Part shown: positions 47,901 to 59,607 of the stretch, piece after piece | Layout of the letters: every line of letters starts with the position of its first letter | Numbering within the stretch: position 1 is the first letter of the stretch | DNA from: Anadara kagoshimensis | Lineage: Eukaryota > Mollusca > Bivalvia > Arcoida > Arcidae | Reading direction: 5' to 3' | NCBI GenBank assembly: GCA_021292105.1 | Contig: CM037871.1 | Coordinates: 59,852,866 to 59,916,865, forward strand | Length of the DNA: 64,000 bases | Program-made: the position numbers and the translations under genes | The notes under the pieces: model-generated | Database searches by the model: none | What the model was told of the DNA's origin: nothing | What the model saw: only the letters and a program-made list of their open reading frames with translations

Positions 47901-48671
47901 AACAATACAATCTGAATCTATTTTATAGGCTTTAGCTATAACACAATTTTCTCTAATAAGTATTGGTAAATTGGTGGGGTTTAAAATTTTAAAACAACCT
48001 AACCCGTTACTTACTTGAGTTATACATTTAGCACCTATAAGTTGCTGGTTTATTAATGAAACAGTTGGCTCCAAGAGCAAGGCCTCGTCTTCTGACGCAT
48101 TAGTAATTTTAACCTTAACAACCGTTTCATGATGAGGGGGAATTGGCGTATTAGAGCATGGCCTGACTAATCCACAATTATTTGTATTTTCTGGTGGTTT
48201 AATGAGAAGGGGAACTTCTAACATGCCATTTTTAAGTATTAAGGAACTATTGCTGAAATCAATATGAGCTTCATGTGTTTTGAGAAAATCTATACCTAAT
48301 ATTACTTGATGATGAAGTCTATCAAATACATGGAGTGTTTGATATATAATTAATCCATTTAATTTGATTGGAACTTCTACTGTTCCACATACTCTGTGTC
48401 TCTCACCACAAGCCCCTATAATCGAATGTACTGATGTTGGATGTTTGAGTTCATAATTTTTGAAAGATTTATCTAAAATTGCCTTGGAACAACAAGAAAT
48501 TGTTGCCCCAGTGTCTATGAGACATTTAGTTGTATAATTGCCTAATTTAGCTTTTATTGTATTTTTGTCTAAGTTTAATACTAATGAAATAGGTGGTTCA
48601 TTTAAATTTGAAATATTTTGAGGAGCACTATTTTTACAAATTTCTTTTGAACAATACTTGTAATGGGCCAT
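44862..48671 (-). CDS. pol: Gypsy pol polyprotein: protease, reverse transcriptase, RNase H, integrase
   Basis: The 1269-codon frame is uninterrupted. It has an aspartic protease active site LIDTGATISCC near residue 51 and an RT with LPFGLKLAP and the catalytic YIDD at about 506-510. RNase H begins with STDASDTAIG and ends before HKPGKNNGNSDGLSR. The integrase has the HHCC zinc finger (HDCIAGGGHQGHE ... CEICQQSK, about 930-975) and the core Asp-Asp-Glu in RWHIDIL, LVSDRGANF and HPETNGAVERFNG. It ends in the first half of the GPY/F module (LQKCYVGPYY), after which the frame is wrong and stops. All catalytic residues are present. There is no gag and no nucleocapsid knuckle before the protease; the ATG at 48671 lies about 290 bp from the 5' LTR. 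Confidence 0.97.
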   Translation of the reverse strand: MAHYKYCSKEICKNSAPQNISNLNEPPISLVLNLDKNTIKAKLGNYTTKCLIDTGATISCCSKAILDKSFKNYELKHPTSVHSIIGACGERHRVCGTVEVPIKLNGLIIYQTLHVFDRLHHQVILGIDFLKTHEAHIDFSNSSLILKNGMLEVPLLIKPPENTNNCGLVRPCSNTPIPPHHETVVKVKITNASEDEALLLEPTVSLINQQLIGAKCITQVSNGLGCFKILNPTNLPILIRENCVIAKAYKIDSDCIVDWSEDTNNEYIHSVSEDNLLGSKSVLTDTHYKSLAKDLGITLDNSTLNESEKHDLLVLIGKNRDVFAKDLSELGKTNLVLHRIETGDAKPVRSAPYRQSPDKIRHLDKHLDEMLKHNIITESSSYWSSPVVLVKKKSSTPENPQYRIALDFRKLNAVTIDTVNFPIPRLDDIFDTLADAKAKIFTVIDCMNGFWQIGLDPETQHKTAFTTHRGLFEFRRLPFGLKLAPLTYQALMSKVLNELNWKIALCYIDDVLIYSQDFKQHLKDLALVFDKLRQGNITLQPTKCHFAAKEVHYLGHKISKDGVKVDPGKTDPIATFPQPKSAKQVKSFLGVCNFYRKFVKNYANIASPLNALLRKGIKFQWSDKCEKAFQTLKNALCNTPILAFPDFEKPFIVSTDASDTAIGYVLSQTGSDNKEHPIAYGGRGLNGREKAWHITDKEGLALVEAIKLFKPYLANTKFIVYTDNISLKWLQDLRNKQGRLGRWALQLQGYDFEIIHKPGKNNGNSDGLSRRDYPEPTPDNNSQQDIFMDGYINAIEGHSIREISSVTLEYYEDIPVTKSVPVMPVFKNTENDDNIEVPDNTDQQHDLLQVPNLQHLQKIDTDFEDVYNYKLREILPEDKHKARKVIAISYDYEIIDGILYHLRSIRGKGMAKNDRIIKCIAVPHPLRDEILQNYHDCIAGGGHQGHERTFASLKPKYYWPRMFQDVLDYIKSCEICQQSKRFQHRKPAPLRPLPVEDLFSRWHIDILSGFPPSGPLKYKYILVMQDSFSKWVECFPMRTQEATEIADILFKEIFTRYGAPRTLVSDRGANFLSKLIKALSELFQVKRTYTSSYHPETNGAVERFNGFIIQTLKTYCAEQQDKWVDILPAVMMAYRMTPATQSTEHAPFYLLFGRQPVFPIDTNLIPKDNLKQDHRIHLAATLHKLEIARKIAAENTERHKLRYKTIHDRNAQRPEFLPGDRVWLLCSKRSKDQVRKLQKCYVGPYYKQKWVHQIPLKFGKFQIIKKLNL

Positions 48672-48929
48672 ATTTATTATAATGTCTTGTTTGATTTAGG
48701 AAAAATAAATTGAAATTTTGCAAATATTACAAAACTATTAAATGGATGTAATAAATTAAATCAAAATAAAAATTGAGATTGATAAAATTTTGCCTTAAAA
48801 AAATTTGTCACATGTACAATGGAAAAGCACAATAACAGCAATAGTAGTTGTACTTACAGGAATTGGCATTTTTGTCTTCTCTTCTCTTTAGTCTGTGGGT
48901 CAGGCTGCACTCGACTTGGCATGGAGATG

Positions 48930-48959
48930 GTACCAATAGGAAAGATCCTTCTCCCCATC
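48930..48959 (-). promoter_or_regulatory. Candidate primer-binding site region
   Basis: Read on the minus strand, the 5' LTR end GTGTTA is followed after two bases by TGGGGAGAAGGATC. A TGG start immediately inside the LTR is the usual form of a tRNA primer-binding site, complementary to the CCA end. I cannot assign the tRNA. Confidence 0.4.
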
Positions 48960-49645
48960 TAACACCCTCCAGATGTGCGGGCGGACTGCCGGGGGTGGAG
49001 CCCAGGGTTGTCGGAGGATGTTACTATAGGGTGGTCTACCTTGTGGTAGATGGAACAACTAAAACTTCAGTTATTCTATTTACATCTTTTATTCATCGCC
49101 ATAACCATGTTACTCTCCTTCTCTCTCCGACTCGCTCTCTCGATTTTATATTCAAATATACAGTTCTTATATACATGTAAGTTGACAACCAGAAACACCC
49201 TAATGGTTCCAATAACATATGGTATAACTTTGATGTTTTGCTCAAAGCACAATATTTTTGACATTTTCAAAAGAATAAATAAACTAGTAAATAAAACATA
49301 AATAACTGATATTAATGTGATAATGCCTAAAGGTCATTACTTTGACCAACATGACATGCCTGTTTTCTAATTACCACATTAAGGGTTTTCTTAAGATTCT
49401 AATGTTCCCCAAAGGGATTAACAATGTTGATATGATAACTCCTACCCCTTAATGCCTATTTATCATAAAATTACATCAGATATCTATATAATAAATTAAT
49501 GTTTTATATGGGAAATTACTGATTAACAATTATAAAACTACTTTTGTTAATTGAACTGAACTAAATTCTAAATTAATAAATATTGTTTTGTATAATTCTA
49601 ATGAAATGTGGCATATTCAAAATCATTCATTTTTACTCTGTGACA
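48960..49645 (-). repeat. 5' LTR of the gypsy element
   Basis: Direct repeat of 39192-39880, with the same TGTCAC start and GTGTTA end in element orientation. The flanking CTAG at 49646-49649 completes the target duplication. Confidence 0.94.
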
Positions 49646-49998
49646 CTAGCGTCATATATCACTTTCTGAATGTGTTTTATGATTAAACTCAAAAATGACA
49701 CTAGACAAGTTTGTAAGTCTTATTGGCAAGCTTTATGTCTCTCATCACAATATTGTAGGTATTAATGATATGTACCATGTCTGTGTATCCATAATTTACA
49801 GTGGATATATTTGATGTCCCATTGTTCTAAGTTCCTTACAGTCTCAATTTTGATTTACACATAGTGGATGTAGCTAACTAAACAAGAGGTGCTAACCCTT
49901 ATATGAAGTGCCCTGCCTCACTAGATGGTATGTAACATGATTTGCCAGTTTCAAAGTTTTTACATTTACTTTGCTTTAGGATTTTTTTTAACATGGTA

Positions 49999-50216
49999 AA
50001 GGCAAACAACATTGACCTGTCAGCTTGACCTTTCATTATAAATATTCATATAGGTGGGTCCATCCAGTACATGGGTAGTGTTAGGATTGCGTTTCATAAA
50101 TAGACAATATACGATTCCCATGATGTAGAGGAAATGGACACCCATGTTCCTTTATACATAAATGAACTGGTCCACAATAAATGTTTGGAAAAAGGGCAAG
50201 GAGACAGGTCAATAAT
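49999..50216. mobile_element. Diverged AGGCAAACAAC-family inverted-repeat element
   Basis: The left end GGCAAACAACATTGACCTGT matches the termini of the element at 13340-13575. Internal text (GGGTCCATCCA, ATGGGTAGTGTTAGGATT) corresponds to its interior in reverse. The right end (ACAGGTCAATAATGATTGCC) is a decayed copy of the terminus. Confidence 0.65.
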
Positions 50217-50263
50217 GATTGCCAATATGTTTGTTTTTGATGACAAAACAAAATCAAGTATGG

Positions 50264-50447
50264 TACAGTCCAACCTGCCTTAAAGGTCACCTCTATATAA
50301 TGGCCACATGCACATAAAGGCCAGTATAATTGTATCCGAATTGTTTTTTTATTCATGTTTTTTGAACCTGTATATAAAGGTCACCTGTCCATATAGACCA
50401 CTTTTACTGGTTCCCTTGGGTGACCTTTATAGACAGGTTTGACTGTA
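50264..50447 (-). mobile_element. TACAGTC inverted-repeat element (MITE), intact 184-bp copy
   Basis: Ends are TACAGTCCAACCTGCC and GACAGGTTTGACTGTA. The copy is in reverse orientation relative to 55559-55723 and sits about 70 bp downstream of the ZP gene's stop codon. The terminal TA on each side is compatible with insertion into a TA target. Confidence 0.85.
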
Positions 50448-50496
50448 TATTGAGAAATCTTAAATTTAAAACAAAACATAACTAATGTTTCAAATA

Positions 50497-50502
50497 TTTA
50501 TT
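50497..50502 (-). terminator. Candidate polyadenylation signal of the ZP gene
   Basis: AATAAA on the minus strand lies 15 bases after the stop codon at 50518-50520. This is unusually close, so a later signal may be used instead. Confidence 0.4.
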
Positions 50503-50517
50503 GTTCCATCATGATAA

Positions 50518-50813
50518 TTACTGATGTAATCTAGCAGTACAATTTTTCCTTAGAATGTAATATCGCCTACATACATATATCAGTGTTGAGATGGACAGTA
50601 ACAGAATGATCATAAACCCGGATACAATCACCAACATTAACTGGACTGTTGGAGTATATTCTGATGGTGTTGTGTTTTCTGGTTTCTTCTTGGTCTGCTC
50701 ATTATTTGTAAAGGTGTAATACTTGGATGTTAGGGTGAGCACATCATCATCATCTTTGTCTTCAGTAATGCCATCTGGAGAATCTATAAATAGATCGTCG
50801 AACAGCGAGTTTT
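50518..50813 (-). CDS. ZP gene, last exon: transmembrane segment and cytoplasmic tail
   Basis: The acceptor TTTTTCAG at 50814-50821 is preceded by a polypyrimidine tract. The exon encodes an acidic ectodomain stub, a TKKKPENTT stretch, one hydrophobic helix and a short tail ending RLHQ, then TAA at 50518-50520. Confidence 0.88.
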
Positions 50814-53800
50814 CTGAAAAAGAAAAAAAATAAATAGGAAAACAAACTGTCAGGACATATTTTTATTAACTAGCACTTCATTTGCGTTTGGGACAGTAAT
50901 GCCAGACACAATTTTAAATTTTTTACAACATTAATATCAATTTGGCCTGGCTCTAGAAGAGAAGACTCAGTGGTTAAAAATAAAGACATCTGGCTTTTAT
51001 TTTGAATAACTGAATGTTAAATACCTACTCATCTACTATCAATGTATCAAATCTACATATTAAATTTGAAATAAATCACTCCATAAAAAATCTATAACAA
51101 CAACTGTTTAACTTATTTATAGTAATGGCTGTCAAATCAGATTTCAGCTGGCCATTCAATGTCAGACACAATTTTTAATCTGCATCAACCAAGGAACTTC
51201 TTTACCAAAATTGGTTCTGATCATCCCAGTAGTCTAAGAGGAAAAAGAATAACTGAGACGACCCTTGTATTCAGAATTTCTTTCCCATCCCAGAGGTGGT
51301 CAAGATAAGTGGATTACATTTTATTTTGATGGCTTCAAATTTATCTTATGAATAAAATACCTTATTTTATGCTTTGAGTTGAGTTGAATAATGGTGTTTA
51401 ACGTTGCTGAGTCAAGACTATTTCACTTATACATGTATTTGAATGTTGCCAGCTATGGGCGAAAGAGCAGAAATTTTGCTTTTGCGCTGCCCTGATGGCA
51501 TTATACAGCACAGTTCTTTATCGTGTCAAGCCTACCGTGACACAGGACCTCATTTCTTATAAGTGCCCATCCGAAAGAACTGTGACTTTCATTTCATAAT
51601 GCCGAGTGCTTCGCGAAAGAGCAGTCACTACCCACTTACAAGTTTCAGGTCAGACCCAGTCGGGGTTTGAACCCATAACCTCCCACTTACAGAGACAGCA
51701 CTCCACGGACTGAGCTACAGGTTTTTTTATGCTTTGAATTTGTTTGTGAACATGTATGTCAGGCCAAAGACTAGGGTGGGATAAAAAATTCTGCATCTAC
51801 AAAAATGGGAACAACAAGACAGAAATTCTTGTCCTTGAATGAGAATAAAATTATAAGGACAAATGCTCACTTTACCATGCAATAAGCTGAGCTGACTATT
51901 GCCTGTTGAGCTAAATATGTCTATTGTTATAAAGAGTATGATCATGTGGCACATCATGAAGAATTCCACTGATCATCAGATGCAAACAAACATAAAGCAG
52001 GTTATAAAATTTATGGTTTTAAAGAACAAACTTTTGGAAGATCATTGAAGGTGCATTGAAATTGGTTCATTAAAATAATTTAACCTTTAATAATCATTAA
52101 TATTATATGAAAACTGCTTAACACTGGGCAAAGATGTATAGTACAGGCTATTCTGCATTTTGTGATGCAGGATTAAAAGTTGCATGTTTTATTTTACTTT
52201 ATCAATACATTTTCACCTCACCTTTTTGTAGAGATCTTTTTCTTCTTGCTGCATCTGTGCATGATGACTGGAACAGAAAACAAAAAAATTCTTAATGAAG
52301 CATACAAATTGTGTTTAAATATATCCAATAATAATTATTCAAAAATGAACGAATTTCAATCATATACATCAAGATCTTGGTTTGTAATGACATATTCTGA
52401 AATGCAAATTCCATCAATGAACTCATTCTTCTAGGTTTATAATAGCTGTATTCATTCCATAAAACATCAATCTGTGATACATTGTCACCCTTTAAAGAAA
52501 TTTCTTGCTTAGCGATTGGTTTACTTGCCAGGGTACATAGAACATGTTCAGAAATCTGACAGAGTCCATTAACGCATGTGATGTTTAGAGGTAAAAGGGA
52601 AGTAACTCGTACATCACACACGTCTAGTTACCGTAAACAAACATGGCGACAGCATATGCAAGTCCCACAAAATACAAAATGGAATAAAGATCCAACTCAG
52701 GTAATGCTTTGAAGGGTGACCAAAACGTTATACAGGGATTTGCATTTTTTTGGCAGGTTACACGGCCCCATGTACCCTGTCAAAGATTTATGTACCCTGA
52801 GCTGCAGGCAAAGGGATACATTCATCTTTGATGGGGTACCTGGGGCCGTGTATAACTTTATAATATCAAGTTCAAATAAATATTACCAGTTAATGGTAGT
52901 TCTTATTCAACTTAAAATGTCACCTGTAAAGGCATTAATAGGTTAAACAAACATTTAAATGTCTGAGCAGTTATCAAACTAAAATTTCAAAAATGAACCC
53001 AGTTGTTCAAAGCTTGATTAGTTTAATCAATGATTAGCAGAAATCTAAACATAAAAAAATTTATATCATTATGGCATCAATAGTTTTGTTACAATATGCT
53101 TTAGTTTGATGGAATTGTTATTCACTTTCAACATTTTAACATTAAAAAATACAATATATCTGAAATTATGACAAATTTAAATTTTGACTTATCAATTGAT
53201 TAAACTAATAAGGTCTCATACAACTGACCAATAAAGTGTTTTGTGAGGATGACGGCATTTTATGCTAGTACAACAGAATGTATTTACCCCATCACAGTTT
53301 GACAGACATCCAGTAAAATTACAAGAAAACCGCAAACCAGAATCTTGATCCAGTTGGAATATTTTAAAGTAAGGACTTCTTATAACCCCTGAATTAGCTG
53401 TAAATCCTAATGTCTCTGGAATTATTATACCATCACCACATCTGTAATATATGTAACAATGTATTACAGTCAAACCTGTCTATAAAGGTCACCCAAGGGA
53501 ACCCCTGAATTAGCTGTAAATCCTAATGTCTCTGGAATTATTATACCATCACCACATCTGTAATATATGTAACAATGTATTACAGTCAAACCTGTCTATA
53601 AAGGCCACCCAAGGGAACCCCTGAATTAGCTGTAAATCCTAATGTCTCTGGAATTATTATACCATCACCACATCTGTAATATATGTAACAATGTATTACA
53701 GTCAAACCTGTCTATAAAGGTCACCCAAGGGAACCCCTGAATTAGCTGTAAATCCTAATGTCTCTGGAATTATTATACCATCACCACATCTGTAATATAT

Positions 53801-56800
53801 GTAACAATGTATTACAGTCAAACCTGTCTATAAAGGTCACCCAAGGGAACCCCTGAGTTAGCTGTAAATCCTAATGTCTCTGGAATTATTATACCATCAC
53901 CACATCTGTAATATATGTAACAATGTATTACAGTCAAACCTGTCTATAAAGGTCACCCAAGGGAACCCCTGAATTAGCTGTAAATCCTAATGTCTCTGGA
54001 ATTATTATACCATCACCACATCTGTAATATATGTAACAATGTATTACAGTCAAACCTGTCTATAAAGGCCACCCAAGGGAACCCCTGAATTAGCTGTAAA
54101 TCCTAATGTCTCTGGAATTATTATACCATCACCACATCTGTAATATATGTAACAATGTATTACAGTCAAACCTGTCTATAAAGGCCACCCAAGGGAACCC
54201 CTGAATTAGCTGTAAATCCTAATGTCTCTGGAATTATTATACCATCACCACATCTGTAATATATGTAACAATGTATTACAGTCAAACCTGTCTATAAAGG
54301 TCACCCAAGGGAACCCCTGAATTAGCTGTAAATCCTAATGTCTCTGGAATTATTATACATGTACCATCACCACATCTGTAATATATGTAACAATGTATTA
54401 CAGTCAAACCTGTCTATAAAGGTCACCCAAGGGAACCCCTGAATTAGCTGTAAATCCTAATGTCTCTGGAATTATTATACCATCACCACATCTGTAATAT
54501 ATGTAACAAAGTATTACAGTCAAACCTGTCTATAAAGGTCACCCAAGGGAACCCCTGAATTAGCTGTAAATCCTAATGTCTCTGGAATTATTATACCATC
54601 ACCACATCTGTAATATATGTAACAAAGTATTACAGTCAAACCTGTCTATAAAGGTCACCCAAGGGAACCCCTGAATTAGCTGTAAATCCTAATGTCTCTG
54701 GAATTATTATACCATCACCACATCTGTAATATATGTAACAAAGTATTACAGTCAAACCTGTCTATAAAGGTCACCCAAGGGAACCCCTGAATTAGCTGTA
54801 AATCCTAATGTCTCTGGAATTATTATACCATCACCACATCTGTAATATATGTAACAAAGTATTACAGTCAAACCTGTCTATAAAGGTCACCCAAGGGAAC
54901 CCCTGAATTAGCTGTAAATCCTAATGTCTCTGGAATTATTATACCATCACCACATCTGTAATATATGTAACAATGTATTACAGTCAAACCTGTCTATAAA
55001 GGCCACCCAAGGGTACCCCTGAATTAGCTGTAAATCCTAATGTCTCTGGAATTATTATACCATCACCACATCTGTAATATATGTAACAATGTATTACAGT
55101 CAAACCTGTCTATAAAGGCCACCCAAGGGAACCCCTGAATTAGCTGTAAATCCTAATGTCTCTGGAATTATTATACCATCACCACATCTGTAATATATGT
55201 AACAATGTATTACAGTCAAACCTGTCTATAAAGGCCACCCAAGGGAACCCCTGAATTAGCTGTAAATCCTAATGTCTCTGGAATTATTATACCATCACCA
55301 CATCTGTAATATATGTAACAATGTATTACAGTCAAACCTGTCTATAAAGGCCACCCAAGGGAACCCCTGAATTAGCTGTAAATCCTAATGTCTCTGGAAT
55401 TATTATACCATCACCACATCTGTAATATATGTAACAATGTATTACAGTCAAACCTGTCTATAAAGGCCACCCAAGGGTACCCCTGAATTAGCTGTAAATC
55501 CTAATGTCTCTGGAATTATTATACCATCACCACATCTGTAATATATGTAACAATGTATTACAGTCAAACCTGTCTATAAAGGCCACCAAGGGTACCAGTA
55601 AAAGTGGCCTTTATATACAGGTTCAAATAATATAAATGTAGAACAATTTGGATTTAATTCTACTGTCCTTTATAAGCAGGTGGACCTTATATAGAAGTGG
55701 CCTTTAAGGCAACTTGGACTGTAATTACACCATGTACAATAAATAAGATTCACCAACAGCTTGCCTAAAGAGTCAAGTTAATGAAAAACAAATTTTACCT
55801 TCCTTTTCCAAAATATAATCAAAATATGAATTAATTTTTTTTAAGTAATTATAAAACTGAAACCAAATGTCAGTAAACAGATATATGCCAAAGCCATAAA
55901 TTAAAATGCTATAAAAAAAATAAGTGGCCTCTAAAATTACAGAGTATTAGCATCTTCCACATAGGAAGATTCATGTGCTTTACCAGTGTATATTGACGGT
56001 GTATACATACAAGCCTCTTGAAATTATTTTGTTTAGTGACCTTCAGTTTTAAAGCCAGTATTCTCTAATGGTCTTTGAATCACTGTCACTGTTAAACTTC
56101 AGGAAAAATATTGCAATATATTTTTTTCACTAACCCTGCATTTAAAACCTGGTAGTTAATACTGCTATCATCTTTACCTATAGCAAGGCAGTCAGTTACC
56201 TGTATATTGGAACCTGTAATAAATGATATAATATATACATTCTCTTGAAGGTTGAGATACAGACAACTTTAAATTCTAGCCATGTTTTAGACACTGCTAG
56301 CTTTTAAGTTATTATGATAAGTTAACTGGCAAAGTAAACTTTGATAACACTATAAGGTTTTATCTAACATCAGACTAGTTTTTCTATCTGATTTGACAGA
56401 AATACAAGTTTTATCGAACACGTATGATACAGAATCTTGGCGGTAAAGTACACGTGCACTTTTAGTCCGATTTCTCATTGTTACTTCATTGAGGAATCTC
56501 CAATTTGTCAAATGTCAATAATGACGTCATCACTACAAAGCATACGTCATAACATAGTTCATTGGGTTTCTGTGGTAAAATTAATTTTTTCACATAAAGT
56601 ATTGTTTTTTATTATTTTAAATAACCTAATTGGAAATGTTAGATAAAAATATCATATACACAGTGTGTATGTACAACCCTTCGTATCAGGTCTTGTCCTT
56701 TATCTGTAGCCGTATCACTACTCGTCGCGCATAGTGATACATCTACAAAAGGACTTGACCTGATACTGAGGGTTGTACATACACACTGTGTATATATTAT

Positions 56801-59559
56801 ATGTATTTATCAGAAGGCATATGTTCAGTCTCAGGTATTGGTCAGTCACTATGCATTTAGAAATGAAAGTTGTGGGTTTTTCAAGTGAGACCTTGTAAGC
56901 CAAAGCACTCTCACTGATATTTACCACATTAGAAAGGTATATCTCTGTAACTTCACCTATAGATGGTGACATCTCAATGTAAGTGAAATAATCTTGACTG
57001 GGACATCATACCCATTCCAATCACTAAATCATTAATAGATTAGCCATGCAGATTCTATAGATGTATTTTCACTAGTCTAATATGCCATTTTTGGATTGCC
57101 AAATCAGATTTTTAGTATCGACCTAAATCGTGTGAACACAACAGCGTAGTGCCCCTTTAAGCACTTTTGTATATTTATATATACTATATATGAATTTCAA
57201 TATTGTTTAACTGCTGTATTTTGTATCTTGTAAATGTGTTATTTTGGTGTTTGTATGTTATAATTCATATTTGTAAAATGTTACTTAACATTCTTATATC
57301 TCTACATATATAGAGGAAATAAATAAAGAATGAATGAGCATAAAAAAATGAAAATAGTTTAAATGAATAGATTTAAACATTTAAACATCTAAGTATAGTT
57401 CATAAAGATTTACAGGACAATTTTAGTCTGATGCCATTGGAAACCCTTTGCCAGACAAGGAAAAGTTAGGTGGGGGTATGCTGCTTTACTTAACTTTACA
57501 CTGCTTGATTTTACACTTAATTTATTTTATTTTATTTATCATTAAATAAAATTTACAAAAATACATCTGAAAGTGATGCAAAACTGAATTTCAGTCACTT
57601 GAATCCTTGTATGCAACAATCACAACAGTGCTGTGTCCACTGAATTCATGTCACCAGTAAATAAAATAAGTTTATAATCTTTTTTTTTTAAATTGCCTAT
57701 ATTATTTTTTACAACACTTAAAAGACATCCAAGTGACATTTTTAACCACTGAAAATGATGCAATAGCAATTCACCATGTATATCTTCATCATTATTTACA
57801 GTTGAAGTGGTAAAAAAGTGTTCCTAATTAAGTCACATGGTGATGAAAGTCACATGACACTTCGTCTGGAACTTTGTATCCGAGAAACAGTGTATTGTTA
57901 CATCATAATAAACATAACCTAAAAGGGCAGCTCTTAATTAATGCATCAAATTATCTCCCTTTAGTTGTTGTACTTTTCAGTTACAGTATTCAACATGATT
58001 TCTGTTGTTTAAAGTTAATTTTATAAATAAATGTAAAATGACAGCTAATTCATCTAAAACCATTAACTTATAATATTTACAATATGACTGTATCTCTCTA
58101 TCGATGAAACATGCAGAAGCAATTGTATTGCAATTAATCCCTTTGAAAGACAATTGGCATGGGTTTATGACCCTTGATGTGTATCAATTTTCCTGCAATA
58201 TTATGTCATGTCCCGGTCGCCTGGTCATGTGAGATACGCCGATCTCACATGGCTAAAAACCCTATCTCACACGAACAGGTATGGAAGAAATAGCACCAAG
58301 GGTTGAAACAAATATGGGTACAAAATATTTATTAAAAGAAAGAATTGTAAATATAAGAAATGACATTTTTGCTCATGGTATTTCAAGGGGTAATGCAAAA
58401 TAGGTTGGCATGTGCCAAATTCAAAATGAAGGGTTTTGCCTTTCATCAAATTTGGCACGCGCCACACTATGTTGCATTACCCCTTGAATTACCATGATCA
58501 GAATGTCATTTCTTAATACAAAGACATCCAATCTACATGCAGTGATGGATCTATGGATATATTTTATATATAAAAGTTAACAAGCCAAAAACTGAACACT
58601 CCACTTTACTCCACCATCTCAGAACTGGCCCTTCAGTACAAGTGGAAGAACCCCGATTGGGGCCTAAAGTGCACCTACTAAGCCAACTCTGCTGACCAAT
58701 TAAAAGTTTTTAATAGAAATTACTCCTTTTGAAATTCACTCCTTTCCTTTGGTGGTCTTACTATACTGTATATGTTTATATAGCTCATTAAGACTATGTA
58801 TCTGTTCAGCTTTATAAAATGTATGTACTGTACTATACCCGATACGTTAGCTTTCAGTTGTATCCTCCTGCCAAGTGGTATAGTCTGTCCGTCAATCTGC
58901 TGGTCCAATATGGTGACAATATGGAAATCTACAGATCCTGATAATGTCCCGCCTTCATTTCTTACAATGTTTCTAGGGTTGTATCTAATAAAAAAAACCA
59001 AGCTAAAGATTAATGTTCATTTTCCAAAGTTACAAAATTTATATTTCACTATCTCAAGTCTGTTAAATATTACATGCAATATGTTTAGAAGGTCATTTTT
59101 GTATAATGGTTTATAATTTTATATTTTGGGTTTGGCCAACACAATTTATTGATCACAACACCTCTAGCTGTATGGACCAAAACTCCTGATTCTGGCAGAT
59201 CCTATAGTGAGAAAGTTAGTTTGTTCACTTGCTAAAGGTTGGTGGTTTTTTCAGGTACTCCAGTTTTCTCCCCATCTTATAGAACTGACCGCCTCAATAT
59301 AAGCAATAGTAACTGCATCAGGGCATAAAAATACAAATTATTTCAACTCCACCACAGCAGAATTCATGATTTTAATCAATAATACCGATTTCAAAATCAA
59401 AATACCAATTACTTCTGGGTAAATTAACAATTTAACAAAACACTTATCAAATAATTTTACACTAGACACTGACTTACTAAACGACACTGACATGTAGAAG
59501 ATTGAACATAATCACATCCGTACTTCATGAAGTGTTCAGTGGCAGATTTAAGAGGGGGT

Positions 59560-59607
<48 letters not shown>

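Larger units (their letters stand above)
39192..49645 (-). mobile_element. Young Ty3/gypsy-type LTR retrotransposon, 10.45 kb
   Basis: The element reads on the minus strand. It has two direct LTRs (39192-39880 and 48960-49645), a CTAG duplication, a polypurine tract against the 3' LTR, a 1269-codon pol frame and a second 523-codon frame. By eye the LTRs differ by three substitutions and three single-base indels, so the insertion is recent. Only about 290 bp separates the 5' LTR from the pol frame, and no gag-like frame or CCHC knuckle was found anywhere inside. A 1.3-kb AGCTCACCTGA element is nested at 42022-43323. Confidence 0.95.

Noticed and set aside
53386-55590. CRISPR-like or gene-cluster reading of the regular array
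   Set aside because: The 116-bp unit is repeated without variable spacers and each unit is an exon fragment plus element end.
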